A stretch of DNA of 64,000 bases from Tatlockia sp. (lineage in GTDB: Bacteria; Pseudomonadota; Gammaproteobacteria; Legionellales; Legionellaceae). Both the position numbers and the translations under genes were made by a program. The notes below the pieces were generated by a model. That model ran no database searches. It was not told the origin of the DNA and saw nothing but the letters and a program-made list of their open reading frames with translations. The stretch spans positions 1 through 64,000 of the forward strand of contig JACCVV010000071.1 of NCBI GenBank assembly GCA_013697955.1. Direction: 5' to 3'. Below are positions 28,634-37,872 of this stretch, piece by piece (within the stretch, counting starts at the first letter, position 1; every line of letters begins with the position of its first letter).

Positions 28634-30052
28634 GTGAAATCTTCAATTCGTAAATTTTTATTAATCAATTTATTGTTGGCAATAACAATAACTACTACCC
28701 TGACCGCAATAGGTAATTACTATCTAGATCAAAAGGACATTCAGGAGCATCTCGATACCTTAATGGCCATTTCGGCCTTATCTTACCAGGCTTTATTGGG
28801 CGATGACTTGCATCAGCGACCGCTTACCAAAATCCAGGATGCGCTCGAAGTTATTCCTCAAAAAATTGATAACTATTCGCAACGACGCTTCTTAAATGAT
28901 CTACCCCCAAAAACCTATCTCGAAAAATTTAACTTTCAGGTTTGGACAAATGGCGGAAAGCTTTTGTTGCATTCCCCAACTGCTCCCAAAATTCCCTTAA
29001 CTGCTGAAGTTGATGGATTTAGTGACAAGATGTTGGGTAAACAAAAGTGGCGTGTTTTCACCGCTTACAACGATAAAGCAGGAGTGCGAACTGTTCTTGC
29101 CGAACGTTACGATACTCGAAATGAATTAGGTCATCGCATTGCTCAGGATGATCTCTATATCATGCTGCTCACCTTTCCCTTATCAGGATTATTGATCTGG
29201 ATTATTATTGGTCGAGGTTTAGACTCCTTGGATCGCGTAGCCCAGGAAGTTGCAAACCGTGCCCCGACTCATTTGGAGCCTGTCGATCTTGAGGAAGTTC
29301 CTGAAGAAATTAAACCCGTTATCGATGAATTAAATAAATTGTTTTATCGGCTTCAAGAAGGCTTTGAACGTGAAAAACGCTTTGCAGCTGATGCGGCTCA
29401 TGAGCTGCGAACTCCACTTGCAGCCCTTAAAGCGCAAGCTCAAGTGGCATTGAATACCAATAACATTGAAGAAAAAAACCTGGCCTTGCATAAATTGATT
29501 GCTTCCGTAAATCGTAGCACTCATATTGTTCAACAGTTGCTTACTATGAGTAAATTAGTTCCGGAAGCATCCAGCATAAATGATATTGACGAGGTGAATT
29601 TAGTTAAAATTACCCGAGAAGTATTGGCTATGCTGGCCCCAAGTGCTGTAGAAAAACAAATCGAACTTGATTTTGAACATGATGAAAACCTGGCTTCCTT
29701 TAATGGCAATCTTACCGCCTTAAGCATTCTTATACGTAATCTTGTCGATAACGCAATCCGTTATTGTAAGGAAAAAGGCAAGGTTTCTGTTCGAGTCTAT
29801 GCCAAAAATCAGAATCTTATTCTTGAAGTTTGCGATAATGGCCCCGGCATTCCTATCGAATTACAAAGCCGGGTATTTGAGCGTTTCTTCCGCGTTTTAG
29901 GTAATAAAAGCACAGGAAGCGGGCTTGGGTTGGCAATAGTACGACAGATTACGGATTTGCATGGCGGACAGGTCGAACTCAGTTCACCTAGTGAAGGAAC
30001 AGGACTCATCGTGCGAGTTTATTTCCCAATACCAGGACCTAATTTTTTATAG
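28634..30052 (+). CDS. pmrB: Sensor histidine kinase, PmrB-like
   Basis: Inner-membrane sensor kinase partner of the preceding regulator. An N-terminal membrane segment (LINLLLAITITTTLTAIGNYYL) is followed by a periplasmic loop of about 150 residues, a second segment (LLTFPLSGLLIWIIIGRGL) and a HAMP-like linker. Then come the H-box AADAAHELRTPLAALKAQ with phosphoacceptor His256, and the ATP-binding N (LIRNLVDNAIRYC), G1 (DNGPGI), F and G2 (GSGLGLAIV) boxes. The start is uncertain: GTG 28634, five bases after the regulator's stop, or TTG 28607, overlapping it; both have poor ribosome sites, suggesting translational coupling. What it senses (iron, antimicrobial peptides, pH) cannot be read from the sequence. 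Confidence 0.85.
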   Translation: MKSSIRKFLLINLLLAITITTTLTAIGNYYLDQKDIQEHLDTLMAISALSYQALLGDDLHQRPLTKIQDALEVIPQKIDNYSQRRFLNDLPPKTYLEKFNFQVWTNGGKLLLHSPTAPKIPLTAEVDGFSDKMLGKQKWRVFTAYNDKAGVRTVLAERYDTRNELGHRIAQDDLYIMLLTFPLSGLLIWIIIGRGLDSLDRVAQEVANRAPTHLEPVDLEEVPEEIKPVIDELNKLFYRLQEGFEREKRFAADAAHELRTPLAALKAQAQVALNTNNIEEKNLALHKLIASVNRSTHIVQQLLTMSKLVPEASSINDIDEVNLVKITREVLAMLAPSAVEKQIELDFEHDENLASFNGNLTALSILIRNLVDNAIRYCKEKGKVSVRVYAKNQNLILEVCDNGPGIPIELQSRVFERFFRVLGNKSTGSGLGLAIVRQITDLHGGQVELSSPSEGTGLIVRVYFPIPGPNFL

Positions 30053-30063
30053 TATAAAAATTC

Positions 30064-30528
30064 CTACCAACGCTCATCAATAATCCGCTGGCCGCTATAT
30101 TCATCAATTCGTCGCTTGGTAGCAGGTGAAATGTCTGAAGGTAAATTGTTCAGATCAAACCATGCCTCAGCTAAAATCTCCCAAGAATGAATCTCTTTTT
30201 TTTCGAAGTGTTCAACAAGGTAAAAAAGAATATAATCATCTCGTTTTTCGCGAACATTAAGGTATACAGAAATGAGTTTAGGGGGCGTTACACAGCGAAT
30301 CCCCACTTCCTCTGCGAGCTCTCTCTGCACAGTGTCAATAGGCGTTTCACCTGAATCAACCGCACCGCCTATAGTAAACCAGCCAGAAGTATAACGATGT
30401 TTAACTAGCAACACCTTTCCCTCATGAATAACCAGAGCGCGAGCGCCGACAGATTTATTTACAAAAAGTGAAAAGGCAAAACTTTTAATTTGTCCTAAAT
30501 ATTTGCGCACGTCCATTCCTTCTAGCAT
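30064..30528 (-). CDS. Nudix hydrolase
   Basis: A 154-residue hydrolase of a nucleoside-diphosphate-linked substrate. The Nudix box is complete: GGAVDSGETPIDTVQRELAEEVGI (about residues 54-77), following the GWFT strand that usually precedes it. No signal peptide is seen; the hydrophobic stretch IKSFAFSLFV near the start is short. The ATG at 30528 overlaps the stop of the upstream membrane protein gene (ATGCTAG), so the two are translationally coupled. It converges with pmrB, 11 bases away. The substrate is unknown; coupling to a GT-C-like transferase suggests a sugar- or lipid-linked diphosphate, which is inference only. Confidence 0.85.
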   Translation of the reverse strand: MLEGMDVRKYLGQIKSFAFSLFVNKSVGARALVIHEGKVLLVKHRYTSGWFTIGGAVDSGETPIDTVQRELAEEVGIRCVTPPKLISVYLNVREKRDDYILFYLVEHFEKKEIHSWEILAEAWFDLNNLPSDISPATKRRIDEYSGQRIIDERW

Positions 30529-32087
30529 TTTGGCTGATAATGTCGCAAAACAAAATGTTGGCTGCCCTGACTTTTAGCTCTAAATAATGTATTGAAACAA
30601 CCAGCCGGAAAATCAATCCCATAAGTATTCTGAAAAAAATAAGAAGAAAATTCCCAATCAGCAAAGCGATTCATATGTTGCGAATTAACATAAGATTTTA
30701 ATGAGTAGCTCTTTAAAGCCTCTGCAGCTTTTTTATTGACTACGCCATCGAGATTAATGATTCGCACATATTTGGGCACATAAAATCCTAAAGCACCGCT
30801 TTGAAAAGAGCCGACTATATCACCGGGTTTAAAATGCTTTGTTATTTCCAGCGCTACTTCACGGTAACCTTTAATGCTTCCAATAATTCCATCTTCAGCT
30901 TTTTCAGGTTTAGAAAAAAATGACGCAATATTAATTAGATATACTCCTAGAATCAGCATTAAAAAACCAAAATACAGAAGCCTGTTTTTCAGCCAGGGTT
31001 CGCCTGTCAAAACTAAGGAAAGGCAAATAATAATAAACGCATAAATCAAATAATAATAACGAGTAAAAAACCAGAATGCTGGTAGATAAAAAGTATAAAA
31101 TGCAAAGAGAAAAATTAAAGGCAATAGGATTAAATATCCATAAATTCCTGCAAAATAGGATCCTCTGCCAATCAAATAAAAGGTTAGGAAAATACCTGAA
31201 AAAGCAAAAAAAGTGTTTTCTCTAAATAGCGGAAACCATTCTATTAATGCGTAAAGGGAAGACATAGAATTGAACTCAGCTGATCTATTGATTAAATTTA
31301 GCCATCCCTTAATAGCAATTCCGGATTCCGGCACAATTGAGCCAAAGGTTGTAAAGGCGTAAACCCACCAAGGCAAGACCACGATAAATGCCAGAAATAA
31401 ATAAAATAATGTTTTGGAAAAACCCCAACGCAGCAGAGTAAAAACAGCAATAACCAGAATCAAAAAACAAGAATCCACGCGAGCTAAAAAGGCCAATCCG
31501 CAAACCAGACCTAAGCCAGTTAAACGCAATGTCGTGCTCTGTTTATCAATGAGAATGACTAATAAAATGGCCGCTAAATTTAAAAATCCAGCCAGTGAGG
31601 TTTCCATTCCATTGAGATCATTATTTAAAATGATTGGACAAAAAATCCATAATAAACAGCCAAATATAGCCGCAGAATAATTAGAAAGATTTTTAATTAA
31701 ATAGCCTAAAACCAAGGTTGAAAGACTTCCCCAAAAGGCAGACAAATAAATTGCAAAAATTAGCGCCTTATCGGTATTAAATCCAAGCCAAAAAAAGGGT
31801 AATTGCAAAAAACTAATAAGGGGTTGGAAACCCGAAGTTAAATGAACACCATCAGTAGTTGGCCCAAACCCGTTCGCAATGGAGCGACTGATACTCAGAA
31901 TATAAAAGGTATCATCGGGAATAAATAATCTATCCAGATAGACAACATCTTGAAAAGCAATTAGGTATCTGAGCAAAAATCCCACAGAGCATAGCAATGA
32001 AAAAAGGAGGAAAGCCTTTGCTCTTAAGCTATTGTCAGCACTTTCCTTTAAAGTTGGCTGAATTGTATTTACCGCATCTGTTATCAA
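30522..32087 (-). CDS. Polytopic GT-C-type glycosyltransferase-like membrane protein
   Basis: A 521-residue protein with about eleven membrane segments. After the first segment comes a loop with IPDDTFYILSISRSIANGFG, an acidic pair in the first periplasmic loop that in GT-C enzymes (PMT, ArnT and relatives) holds the metal and lipid-linked sugar donor. The middle alternates short loops and hydrophobic helices, and a soluble C-terminal part (about 405-521) contains GDIVGSFQSGALGFYV and RIINLDGVVN. Such proteins transfer sugars from polyprenyl phosphates onto envelope lipids or proteins; acceptor unknown. Four-base-scale overlap with the Nudix gene downstream points to an operon. ATG 32087 follows the 32.1-kb gene by 12 bases on the same strand. 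Confidence 0.8.
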   Translation of the reverse strand: MITDAVNTIQPTLKESADNSLRAKAFLLFSLLCSVGFLLRYLIAFQDVVYLDRLFIPDDTFYILSISRSIANGFGPTTDGVHLTSGFQPLISFLQLPFFWLGFNTDKALIFAIYLSAFWGSLSTLVLGYLIKNLSNYSAAIFGCLLWIFCPIILNNDLNGMETSLAGFLNLAAILLVILIDKQSTTLRLTGLGLVCGLAFLARVDSCFLILVIAVFTLLRWGFSKTLFYLFLAFIVVLPWWVYAFTTFGSIVPESGIAIKGWLNLINRSAEFNSMSSLYALIEWFPLFRENTFFAFSGIFLTFYLIGRGSYFAGIYGYLILLPLIFLFAFYTFYLPAFWFFTRYYYLIYAFIIICLSLVLTGEPWLKNRLLYFGFLMLILGVYLINIASFFSKPEKAEDGIIGSIKGYREVALEITKHFKPGDIVGSFQSGALGFYVPKYVRIINLDGVVNKKAAEALKSYSLKSYVNSQHMNRFADWEFSSYFFQNTYGIDFPAGCFNTLFRAKSQGSQHFVLRHYQPKC

Positions 32088-32099
32088 TTAAGAGTCTCT

Positions 32100-33083
32100 T
32101 TAACTATAGGGGCAAGTTCCCTTCGTTGAATTTTCCTGTTCTTCTAATAAAGAAGTGGCATGCTCTGCTAACAAGTCTTTAAACATAGCATATTCATTAT
32201 TTAGTAATTGTTTGCCAATACGTTTATTAATTTCCTGTTTACCCAAAAATCCTAAAATTAAATCATCCACCTTTTTAACAGTAGACATTTGCTCATTCAA
32301 CATTTCCACTAAATAAATGAGCCCTTGTGAGGAGCCATTTTCTATCTTCGTTTGCTGATTTAGCCAGGACTCGAAAAATTGCTTTTCAACCAAGCCATCA
32401 CGAACACCGTGTGAACAAACCAAAAGTATGCGCGAACTGTCTACTCTAATTTTATAGTTTAAGAACCATTCTTCCATTATTTCTTTTAAAGTTGCAAGTT
32501 GCATGCAAGTAGCTTGTTTGCAGTACTCATCAAGAAAGGGTTTAATTGATCTATTATAGTTATCCAATAATTTTTCACATCCAGGCTCGTCATTCCAATG
32601 TGCTAACAAAGAATCAATCAGCTGAATTGATTGATTTATACAAGGTTGTGAAGTCGCGTCTAAAACTAAATTTTCTAATTTTTGTGTCATGTTTTTTAAT
32701 TCTTCACTTTGTCTGGCTTCAACCAAAATATTGATAGTTGCCGGTATGTGCGCAAGGTATTTTAATTGTCTGTATGCCGAATTCTGGGTGGCGCTGGAAG
32801 CGCAGGCAATCTCTTGATAAGTCAATTCAGAATCTTGCTGAAATAGTGATAGCTCACCTTTTAAAAAAATAACCACATGCTTGATGTTTTCCAAATGCTT
32901 TAAGGACAGCTTATCATGGCATTGAATAAATAGTTGGTTAAGATCACGAAGAGGAATATCTGAATTATTCAGCTGGGTAGGAGCTTCTTTAAAAAAGAGT
33001 TGCGATGAGATGGAGTAGCTGCGTTTGCTCGGATTTGTGAGAAAATTAGTCTCTAAAAAGATAACTCCGATTGGATTTAATTT
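32100..33083 (-). CDS. Unknown protein, apparently frameshifted near its 5' end
   Basis: From the stop at 32100 the frame is open up to 33083, but the first legal start codon inside it is TTG 32894. The 63 codons upstream read as good protein (NPIGVIFLETNFLTNPSK, then RSYSISSQLFFKEAP), so translation must begin further up. An ATG at 33108 begins MLNTDKGLK in another frame, and removing one A from the A5 run (plus-strand T at 33081-33085) fuses it smoothly to the long frame as MLNTDKGLKLNPIGVIFLE. The gene is therefore broken by one base, phase-variable, or misread there. The product would be about 335 residues, soluble, helical, with a recognisable block LVCSHGVRDGLVEKQFFESW. I do not know the family. 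No Shine-Dalgarno sequence precedes 33108. Confidence 0.6.
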   Translation of the reverse strand, partial: KLNPIGVIFLETNFLTNPSKRSYSISSQLFFKEAPTQLNNSDIPLRDLNQLFIQCHDKLSLKHLENIKHVVIFLKGELSLFQQDSELTYQEIACASSATQNSAYRQLKYLAHIPATINILVEARQSEELKNMTQKLENLVLDATSQPCINQSIQLIDSLLAHWNDEPGCEKLLDNYNRSIKPFLDEYCKQATCMQLATLKEIMEEWFLNYKIRVDSSRILLVCSHGVRDGLVEKQFFESWLNQQTKIENGSSQGLIYLVEMLNEQMSTVKKVDDLILGFLGKQEINKRIGKQLLNNEYAMFKDLLAEHATSLLEEQENSTKGTCPYS

Positions 33084-33227
33084 TTAGGCCTTTATCCGTA
33101 TTTAACATGGTTTTTACAGACTTTTATGACAACATAAATGATACTCCGATTAATTTATGACTAGTCTGATATATTTAATGTCATTTTACTATCGAGGTCA
33201 AGGGCTGTTTTTACGCTAAGGGATTAT

Positions 33228-34499
33228 TTAATTTCCAGTATTTCGAATAAACCTTAATAAAGCATAATTTGCTTGTATTACAGCATCATCAATTGCGAGC
33301 TTTGGTTTTTTAATTCCAGCGAATATCGCTTCCAAAGCTTCATCATTGATTGTTCTGATTTGATTTTGCGGCCCAAGATGCAGCAGCGGCTTGTTCTTTA
33401 TACGACTCGCTAGATCTATTTGAGCGAGGGATAAAACCGGATGTTTGTTTTTTTCAATAAGTGAAGCATAAATGCCGTCAATGCCTAAGGGCAAATATCC
33501 AGTACGCTGATGCCAATTCTGTTGTACTTCGGGTTTGGCGATATAAGAAAAAAATTCTGCAATTCCTCGATAAATTTGCTGCGTTTGCCCGGCAACCGCC
33601 CAAAGTGCAGCACCGCCGGCAATATTGTTATAGCGAATTTTCGACAGATTATAATCGAGCGGGACTAAGGCAACGCCCAGACGAAATTTGACTAACTCAG
33701 CCAAGCTATTATAACTACCCGAGGATTGACTAAACATGGCGCAGCGTCCCGATGTAAACAAAACAGTCGCATCAGATGCTCTACCGCCATATTCAAAATA
33801 ATGCTGTTGCTGCCAGCGTTTCAGTCGCTCAAGATGGTTAAGTATACCTTTGTCGTTATAAACAGCTCGCAAAGGTTGGTTTTGAGTTAAACCAATACCA
33901 TGTATAGCTGCAAAAGATTCAATCATAATCCAGCCTGGATAAGCGGTCGTGAAAGCACAGGAGCTACCCGCTTTACTCAATTTAGCTGCTAAAATTTCCA
34001 TCTCATCCCAGCTTTGTGGAAATGATTTTTCACTGTAGCCTAGTCTTCCTAACAAATCAGCATTGTAAAAAATTACTGGGATTGATGTATTAAAAGGCAT
34101 GGCCATCAACTTATCATCTTTCGAATAAAAAGCTCGTACAGCAGGTAAAAAGCTTTCTTTAGGTAAAGAAAATCCTTGCTCGCTCATTAGCTCGTCAACA
34201 GGTTTGATTATTCCTTTGGGATACAACATGATGGCTGTGCCAACTTCAAATACTTGTACAATTGCCGGAGGCTGTTTCGCTCGAAAAGCAGCTGCAAAAC
34301 TTGTTAACGCTTCGGAATATTCTCCCTTGTAAAGAGGCTTTACCACATAATCCTGTTGGCTTTTATTGAAGTTTTCAACGAGCTTCCTCAACTCCTGTCC
34401 TGTTTGACCGGCTAACGAATACCAGAACGTTATTTCTACTGGCTTTGCCTGCAAAATACCTATAAAAAACTGCAAGAGAAGATAAACCATGATGTGCAT
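33228..34499 (-). CDS. ugpB: Periplasmic glycerol-3-phosphate-binding-like protein (UgpB family)
   Basis: A 423-residue extracellular solute-binding protein (family 1). A short signal peptide (MVYLLLQFFIGILQA before KPVEITFWYSL) precedes the bilobed fold with TFWYSLAGQTGQEL, FNTSIPVIFYNADLL, PQSWDEMEILAAKLS and NIAGGAALWAVAGQ, which are typical of UgpB. It would deliver sn-glycerol 3-phosphate or glycerophosphodiesters to an ABC importer. Its ATG overlaps the stop of the glycerophosphodiesterase gene by one base (TAATG), indicating an operon. The permease and ATPase genes ugpA, ugpE and ugpC are not downstream, nor elsewhere in this window. Confidence 0.85.
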   Translation of the reverse strand: MHIMVYLLLQFFIGILQAKPVEITFWYSLAGQTGQELRKLVENFNKSQQDYVVKPLYKGEYSEALTSFAAAFRAKQPPAIVQVFEVGTAIMLYPKGIIKPVDELMSEQGFSLPKESFLPAVRAFYSKDDKLMAMPFNTSIPVIFYNADLLGRLGYSEKSFPQSWDEMEILAAKLSKAGSSCAFTTAYPGWIMIESFAAIHGIGLTQNQPLRAVYNDKGILNHLERLKRWQQQHYFEYGGRASDATVLFTSGRCAMFSQSSGSYNSLAELVKFRLGVALVPLDYNLSKIRYNNIAGGAALWAVAGQTQQIYRGIAEFFSYIAKPEVQQNWHQRTGYLPLGIDGIYASLIEKNKHPVLSLAQIDLASRIKNKPLLHLGPQNQIRTINDEALEAIFAGIKKPKLAIDDAVIQANYALLRFIRNTGN

Positions 34500-35227
34500 T
34501 AATTGAGTAAATCCGGATAATCGCTAAATACCGCATCAACACCCCATTCAAATAGTTTTTTGGCCTGACGCTTTCGATTAACTGTATAGACTAACACTGC
34601 ATAGCCCTGCTCTTTCACTTTTTTTACCCGCTCTGCAGTTACAGCTCGCTTATTCAAATGGATTGAAAAGCACTGCAATTCTTTGGCTTTGCTTAGATAA
34701 CCCTCATCCCATTCGTGAACCAATAAGCCTAAAGGCATTTCGGGAGCTAAGCTGCGACAGAGTTGCAAAGCGCTGAGATCAAAACTGGACACGAGAGGTA
34801 ATTCCTTGGTCTGCGGCCAATAACTATTAATATAGGAAAGGACCGCTGTAGCCGTTTCTTCGGCTTTACCGGGATAGGGTTTTATCTCAATATTAGCCTG
34901 AACATTGGAAAATGTTAGCCATTGCAAAACTTCTTTGAAATGAGGTATTTTTTCCCCACAAAAGTGTCTTGAAAACCATTTTCCAGCATCTAAAGTTTGC
35001 AAATATTCAGCAGAGGCAAAACCAAACTCTCCTTTGCCGTTGGTAGTTCTTTTTAGTTTATCGTCATGAAAAACAAAGGGTTCGCCATCTGCTGAAAGCA
35101 TGACATCAAACTCCATAAACTTGCAGCCCATTGTCAAAGCCTTGTTAAAGGAGGCAAGGGTATTTTCAGGCGCATAGGCCGCAGCGCCCCGATGGCCGAT
35201 AATTTTATCAGTGATTAGCAACTGCAT
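34499..35227 (-). CDS. ugpQ: Glycerophosphodiester phosphodiesterase (UgpQ family)
   Basis: A 242-residue enzyme that cleaves glycerophosphodiesters to sn-glycerol 3-phosphate and an alcohol. It begins with IIGHRGAAAYAPENTLASF, carries the general acid/base histidine pair (GHRG and FVFHDDKLKRTTNG) and metal ligands in MEFDVMLSADG and IEIKPY, and ends with YTVNRKRQAKKLFEWGVDAVFSDYP, all standard GDPD features. There is no signal peptide, so it is the cytosolic UgpQ type. It overlaps the upstream gene by 20 bases and couples to the UgpB-like gene by TAATG, so phospholipid head-group scavenging is the likely purpose. Confidence 0.92.
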   Translation of the reverse strand: MQLLITDKIIGHRGAAAYAPENTLASFNKALTMGCKFMEFDVMLSADGEPFVFHDDKLKRTTNGKGEFGFASAEYLQTLDAGKWFSRHFCGEKIPHFKEVLQWLTFSNVQANIEIKPYPGKAEETATAVLSYINSYWPQTKELPLVSSFDLSALQLCRSLAPEMPLGLLVHEWDEGYLSKAKELQCFSIHLNKRAVTAERVKKVKEQGYAVLVYTVNRKRQAKKLFEWGVDAVFSDYPDLLN

Positions 35228-35921
35228 TTACCTCTTGACGATTAGAAGCCAGCTCTACTAAGGCACCCATTATCAATTCATTAGAAACAGCCAAAGGAGC
35301 AGCAGCTACGGCAGTATAGGATGCTGTTCTTAACTCAGCCGGTTGATAAGCTTTCGCCATTGGTAAATTTTGATCGCCGTCGAAGAAGAAAATACGGTTA
35401 ACTGAATATTTTTGATTGTTGTAAACCTTATTTAAACGCTCTAGTTCCTGACTAATCTGATTATACAAACGCTCACGTAATTGAGTTTTAATGAGCTGTA
35501 TCTCATCCAGACTGGGCTTAAATTCAACAGCCGAGACATCGTAGGTCGCTCCAGGCTTGGTAACCGTCTTGGCATTATTGTAAATATTAGTAAGATTAGC
35601 TTGGGGTATCCTGGCCTGTGCCGCAACAAAGAGTTTTTCAAGGCCGGAACTATCTTGAGACCGTTCAAATTGGGTTATTTGCCACTCGCCTGCAGCAACC
35701 TGATTCAAATTTTTCATAATATCAGCGCGAACCTGGACCAGATCGGCATTAGAAAGTGTGGCATTGATATTTACCGTTAACAAAGCAGATTGAGTACTAA
35801 CCCATTGTTTGGCAGAAACCTGAAAAACAACTTTATCCAGTTCCGATTTTGAAGGACCTAGCTCAGCTTTGGCAGTTAAACTCAACATAACCAGGGCAAT
35901 AATGGCAATCAATTTTTTCAA
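35208..35921 (-). CDS. Exported protein of unknown function
   Basis: A 237-residue protein with a clear signal peptide (KKLIAIIALVMLSLTAKA, cleavage before ELG). The mature part has beta-rich and helical stretches and includes QVSAKQWVSTQSALLTVNINATLSNADLVQVRADI-like text that reminds one of SIMPL-type periplasmic proteins, but I am not confident. The start is TTG 35921 with GGAG seven bases upstream. Its 3' end overlaps ugpQ by 20 bases, making it the first gene of a three-gene unit with ugpQ and ugpB. Function unknown; a role in envelope or lipid turnover would fit the company. Confidence 0.75.
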   Translation of the reverse strand: MKKLIAIIALVMLSLTAKAELGPSKSELDKVVFQVSAKQWVSTQSALLTVNINATLSNADLVQVRADIMKNLNQVAAGEWQITQFERSQDSSGLEKLFVAAQARIPQANLTNIYNNAKTVTKPGATYDVSAVEFKPSLDEIQLIKTQLRERLYNQISQELERLNKVYNNQKYSVNRIFFFDGDQNLPMAKAYQPAELRTASYTAVAAAPLAVSNELIMGALVELASNRQEVNAVANH

Positions 35922-36043
35922 GAGAATCTCCGCCTTAAAAGGTAAACAAGCAGTTTACAGAAGGTCTTTAGAATTTAAAAGGCCATTGATTTCGGTGAGG
36001 AATATCTTTATAACTTGGCATAAGTTAATTTGAGATTCTTTAG

Positions 36044-37141
36044 ATGATGAGAGCAACCCGATTGAATGAAAATAATACTAAACTTCTTATAGAGGACGAT
36101 TTTTTGGACTATGCAATCCAGCACGGTTTTGGTGATTTGCATTTTAAAGTCGACAATGAAACAGGGATGAAAGCGATTGTTGCAATTCACAACACCAATC
36201 TAGGGCCTGCACTTGGCGGTTGTCGCTTTATTGAATACCCTTCCATTTCAAGTGCAATTTACGATGCAATGCGGCTGGCAAAAGGCATGAGTTACAAGGC
36301 TGCCTCCGTTAACTTACCGCTTGGCGGCGGCAAAGGAGTCATCATAAAACCAAAAACCCCCTATAATCGTGAAGCCTATTTGCATGCCTTTGGTAAATTT
36401 GTGAATGAGTTAGGCGGACGATATATCACCGCTTTAGATAGCGGTACCGAATTAAAAGATATGGATATTATTGCTCAACATACGCCCTACATAGCCAGCT
36501 TATCTCACTACAATGGTGATCCTTCTCCTTTTACTGCCAAAGGAGTTTTGCGCGGAATCCAGGCGGCTGTCGAATTTAAATTAGATAAACAGAAATTGGA
36601 AGGCCTGCATATCGCAATACAAGGCCTGGGCCATGTGGGCTATGCTTTGGCTTCCTTCCTTCATGAATTAGGAGTCAAATTAACTGTTGCCGATATCAAT
36701 GCTTCAGCAGTTGAGCGTGCTGTCAAGGCTTTTGGTGCAGAAGCTGTGTCCCCAGATTTGATTCATAAAGTGCCCTGCGACGTTTATTCTCCCTGTGCTC
36801 TTGGTTCTGTGATCAATGATATTACAATAACGCAATTGCAAGCCCCAATTATCGCAGGGGCTGCAAATAACCAGCTAGCCCAGAGTTATCATGGTGAGTT
36901 ACTGCATGAAAAGGGTATTCTTTATGCAACTGATTATGTCATAAATGCGGGTGGTTTAATTTACGCAGCTTCCAAATACTTACACACTTCTGAACAGTTA
37001 GTTAGCCAGCAAATTGACGGCATTCATACTTCCTTATTAGTTATATTTTCTCGCGCACAACGTGAAAATCGTCCCACTAATGAAATTGCTGACCTTATGG
37101 CACAGGAAAAATTGGGCTTGGCACCAACACCTAATGTTTAG
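36044..37141 (+). CDS. ldh: Leucine dehydrogenase (Glu/Leu/Phe/Val dehydrogenase family)
   Basis: A 365-residue NAD-dependent enzyme that deaminates branched-chain amino acids to 2-oxo acids. The catalytic region reads LGPALGGCRF, LAKGMSYKAASVNLPLGGGKGVI with the active-site lysines, and TALDSGTELKDMD with the catalytic aspartate. The Rossmann domain starts at IAIQGLGHVGYALASFL, and CDVYSPCALGSVIN follows. Length and motifs fit bacterial leucine dehydrogenase. ATG 36044 is followed by a second ATG at 36047; neither has a strong site. The O-methyltransferase gene begins 23 bases after the stop, so this gene may head the amino-acid degradation run that includes hpd, fah and maiA. Confidence 0.9.
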   Translation: MMRATRLNENNTKLLIEDDFLDYAIQHGFGDLHFKVDNETGMKAIVAIHNTNLGPALGGCRFIEYPSISSAIYDAMRLAKGMSYKAASVNLPLGGGKGVIIKPKTPYNREAYLHAFGKFVNELGGRYITALDSGTELKDMDIIAQHTPYIASLSHYNGDPSPFTAKGVLRGIQAAVEFKLDKQKLEGLHIAIQGLGHVGYALASFLHELGVKLTVADINASAVERAVKAFGAEAVSPDLIHKVPCDVYSPCALGSVINDITITQLQAPIIAGAANNQLAQSYHGELLHEKGILYATDYVINAGGLIYAASKYLHTSEQLVSQQIDGIHTSLLVIFSRAQRENRPTNEIADLMAQEKLGLAPTPNV

Positions 37142-37163
37142 GTAATTTTTGGGAACGAATCGA

Positions 37164-37823
37164 ATGAAACATTTAGACTTAACTCCTGCATTATATGATT
37201 ACCTGCTCGATATCTCGTTACGGGAGAATCCTGTTTTAACAGCCTTAAGAGAAGAAACCTCAAAACTGCCCCTTGCTGTAATGCAGGTTTCGCCTGAACA
37301 AGCGCAATTTATGCAATTTTTATTAAAACTTATTTCGGCGAGAAAGGTATTGGAAATAGGTACTTTCACAGGTTATAGCGCGCTAGCAATGGCACTCGCC
37401 TTACCCGAAGATGGTGAATTGATCACCTGTGATCTTAATGCAGAATGGACGGGGATTGCACAGGAATTTTGGAAAAAAGCTAAGCTTGATAATAAAATTC
37501 AATTGCGATTAGCACCAGCTCTTGAAAGCCTCGAAAAATTATTAGAGGAAGGATATGCCGGACAATTTGACTTCATTTTCATCGATGCAGATAAAACCAA
37601 TTATATGAATTACTATGAATTAAGTCTTCAATTAGTCAGTCCTCAGGGTTTAATAGCCATAGACAATGTTTTTTGGAATGGTAAAGTAATTAATGAAGAC
37701 GAAAACGGCAGCCAAACTCGAGAAATTCGCCGCCTTAACCAATTTATTAAAGAAGATCAACGAGTCGATGTCAGCCTGTTAGCGATAGCTGATGGGTTGT
37801 TTTTGGTCAAACCACGAAGGTAA
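37164..37823 (+). CDS. SAM-dependent O-methyltransferase (caffeoyl-CoA type)
   Basis: A 219-residue class I methyltransferase of the O-methyltransferase-3 family. SAM motif I is VLEIGTFTGYSALAMALALP, motif II/III is ELITCDLNAEW, and the metal-binding segment is FDFIFIDADKTNYMNYYE followed by GLIAIDNVFWNGKV, with the Asp and Asn ligands of the catechol-type enzymes. ATG 37164 follows GGGAACG. The gene lies 49 bases before hpd on the same strand; methylation of an aromatic intermediate is possible but unproven. Confidence 0.88.
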   Translation: MKHLDLTPALYDYLLDISLRENPVLTALREETSKLPLAVMQVSPEQAQFMQFLLKLISARKVLEIGTFTGYSALAMALALPEDGELITCDLNAEWTGIAQEFWKKAKLDNKIQLRLAPALESLEKLLEEGYAGQFDFIFIDADKTNYMNYYELSLQLVSPQGLIAIDNVFWNGKVINEDENGSQTREIRRLNQFIKEDQRVDVSLLAIADGLFLVKPRR

Positions 37824-37872
37824 TACCGTCCAAATACGCTACGCTTATCGTACAATTAAAAGGAGTTTAATA

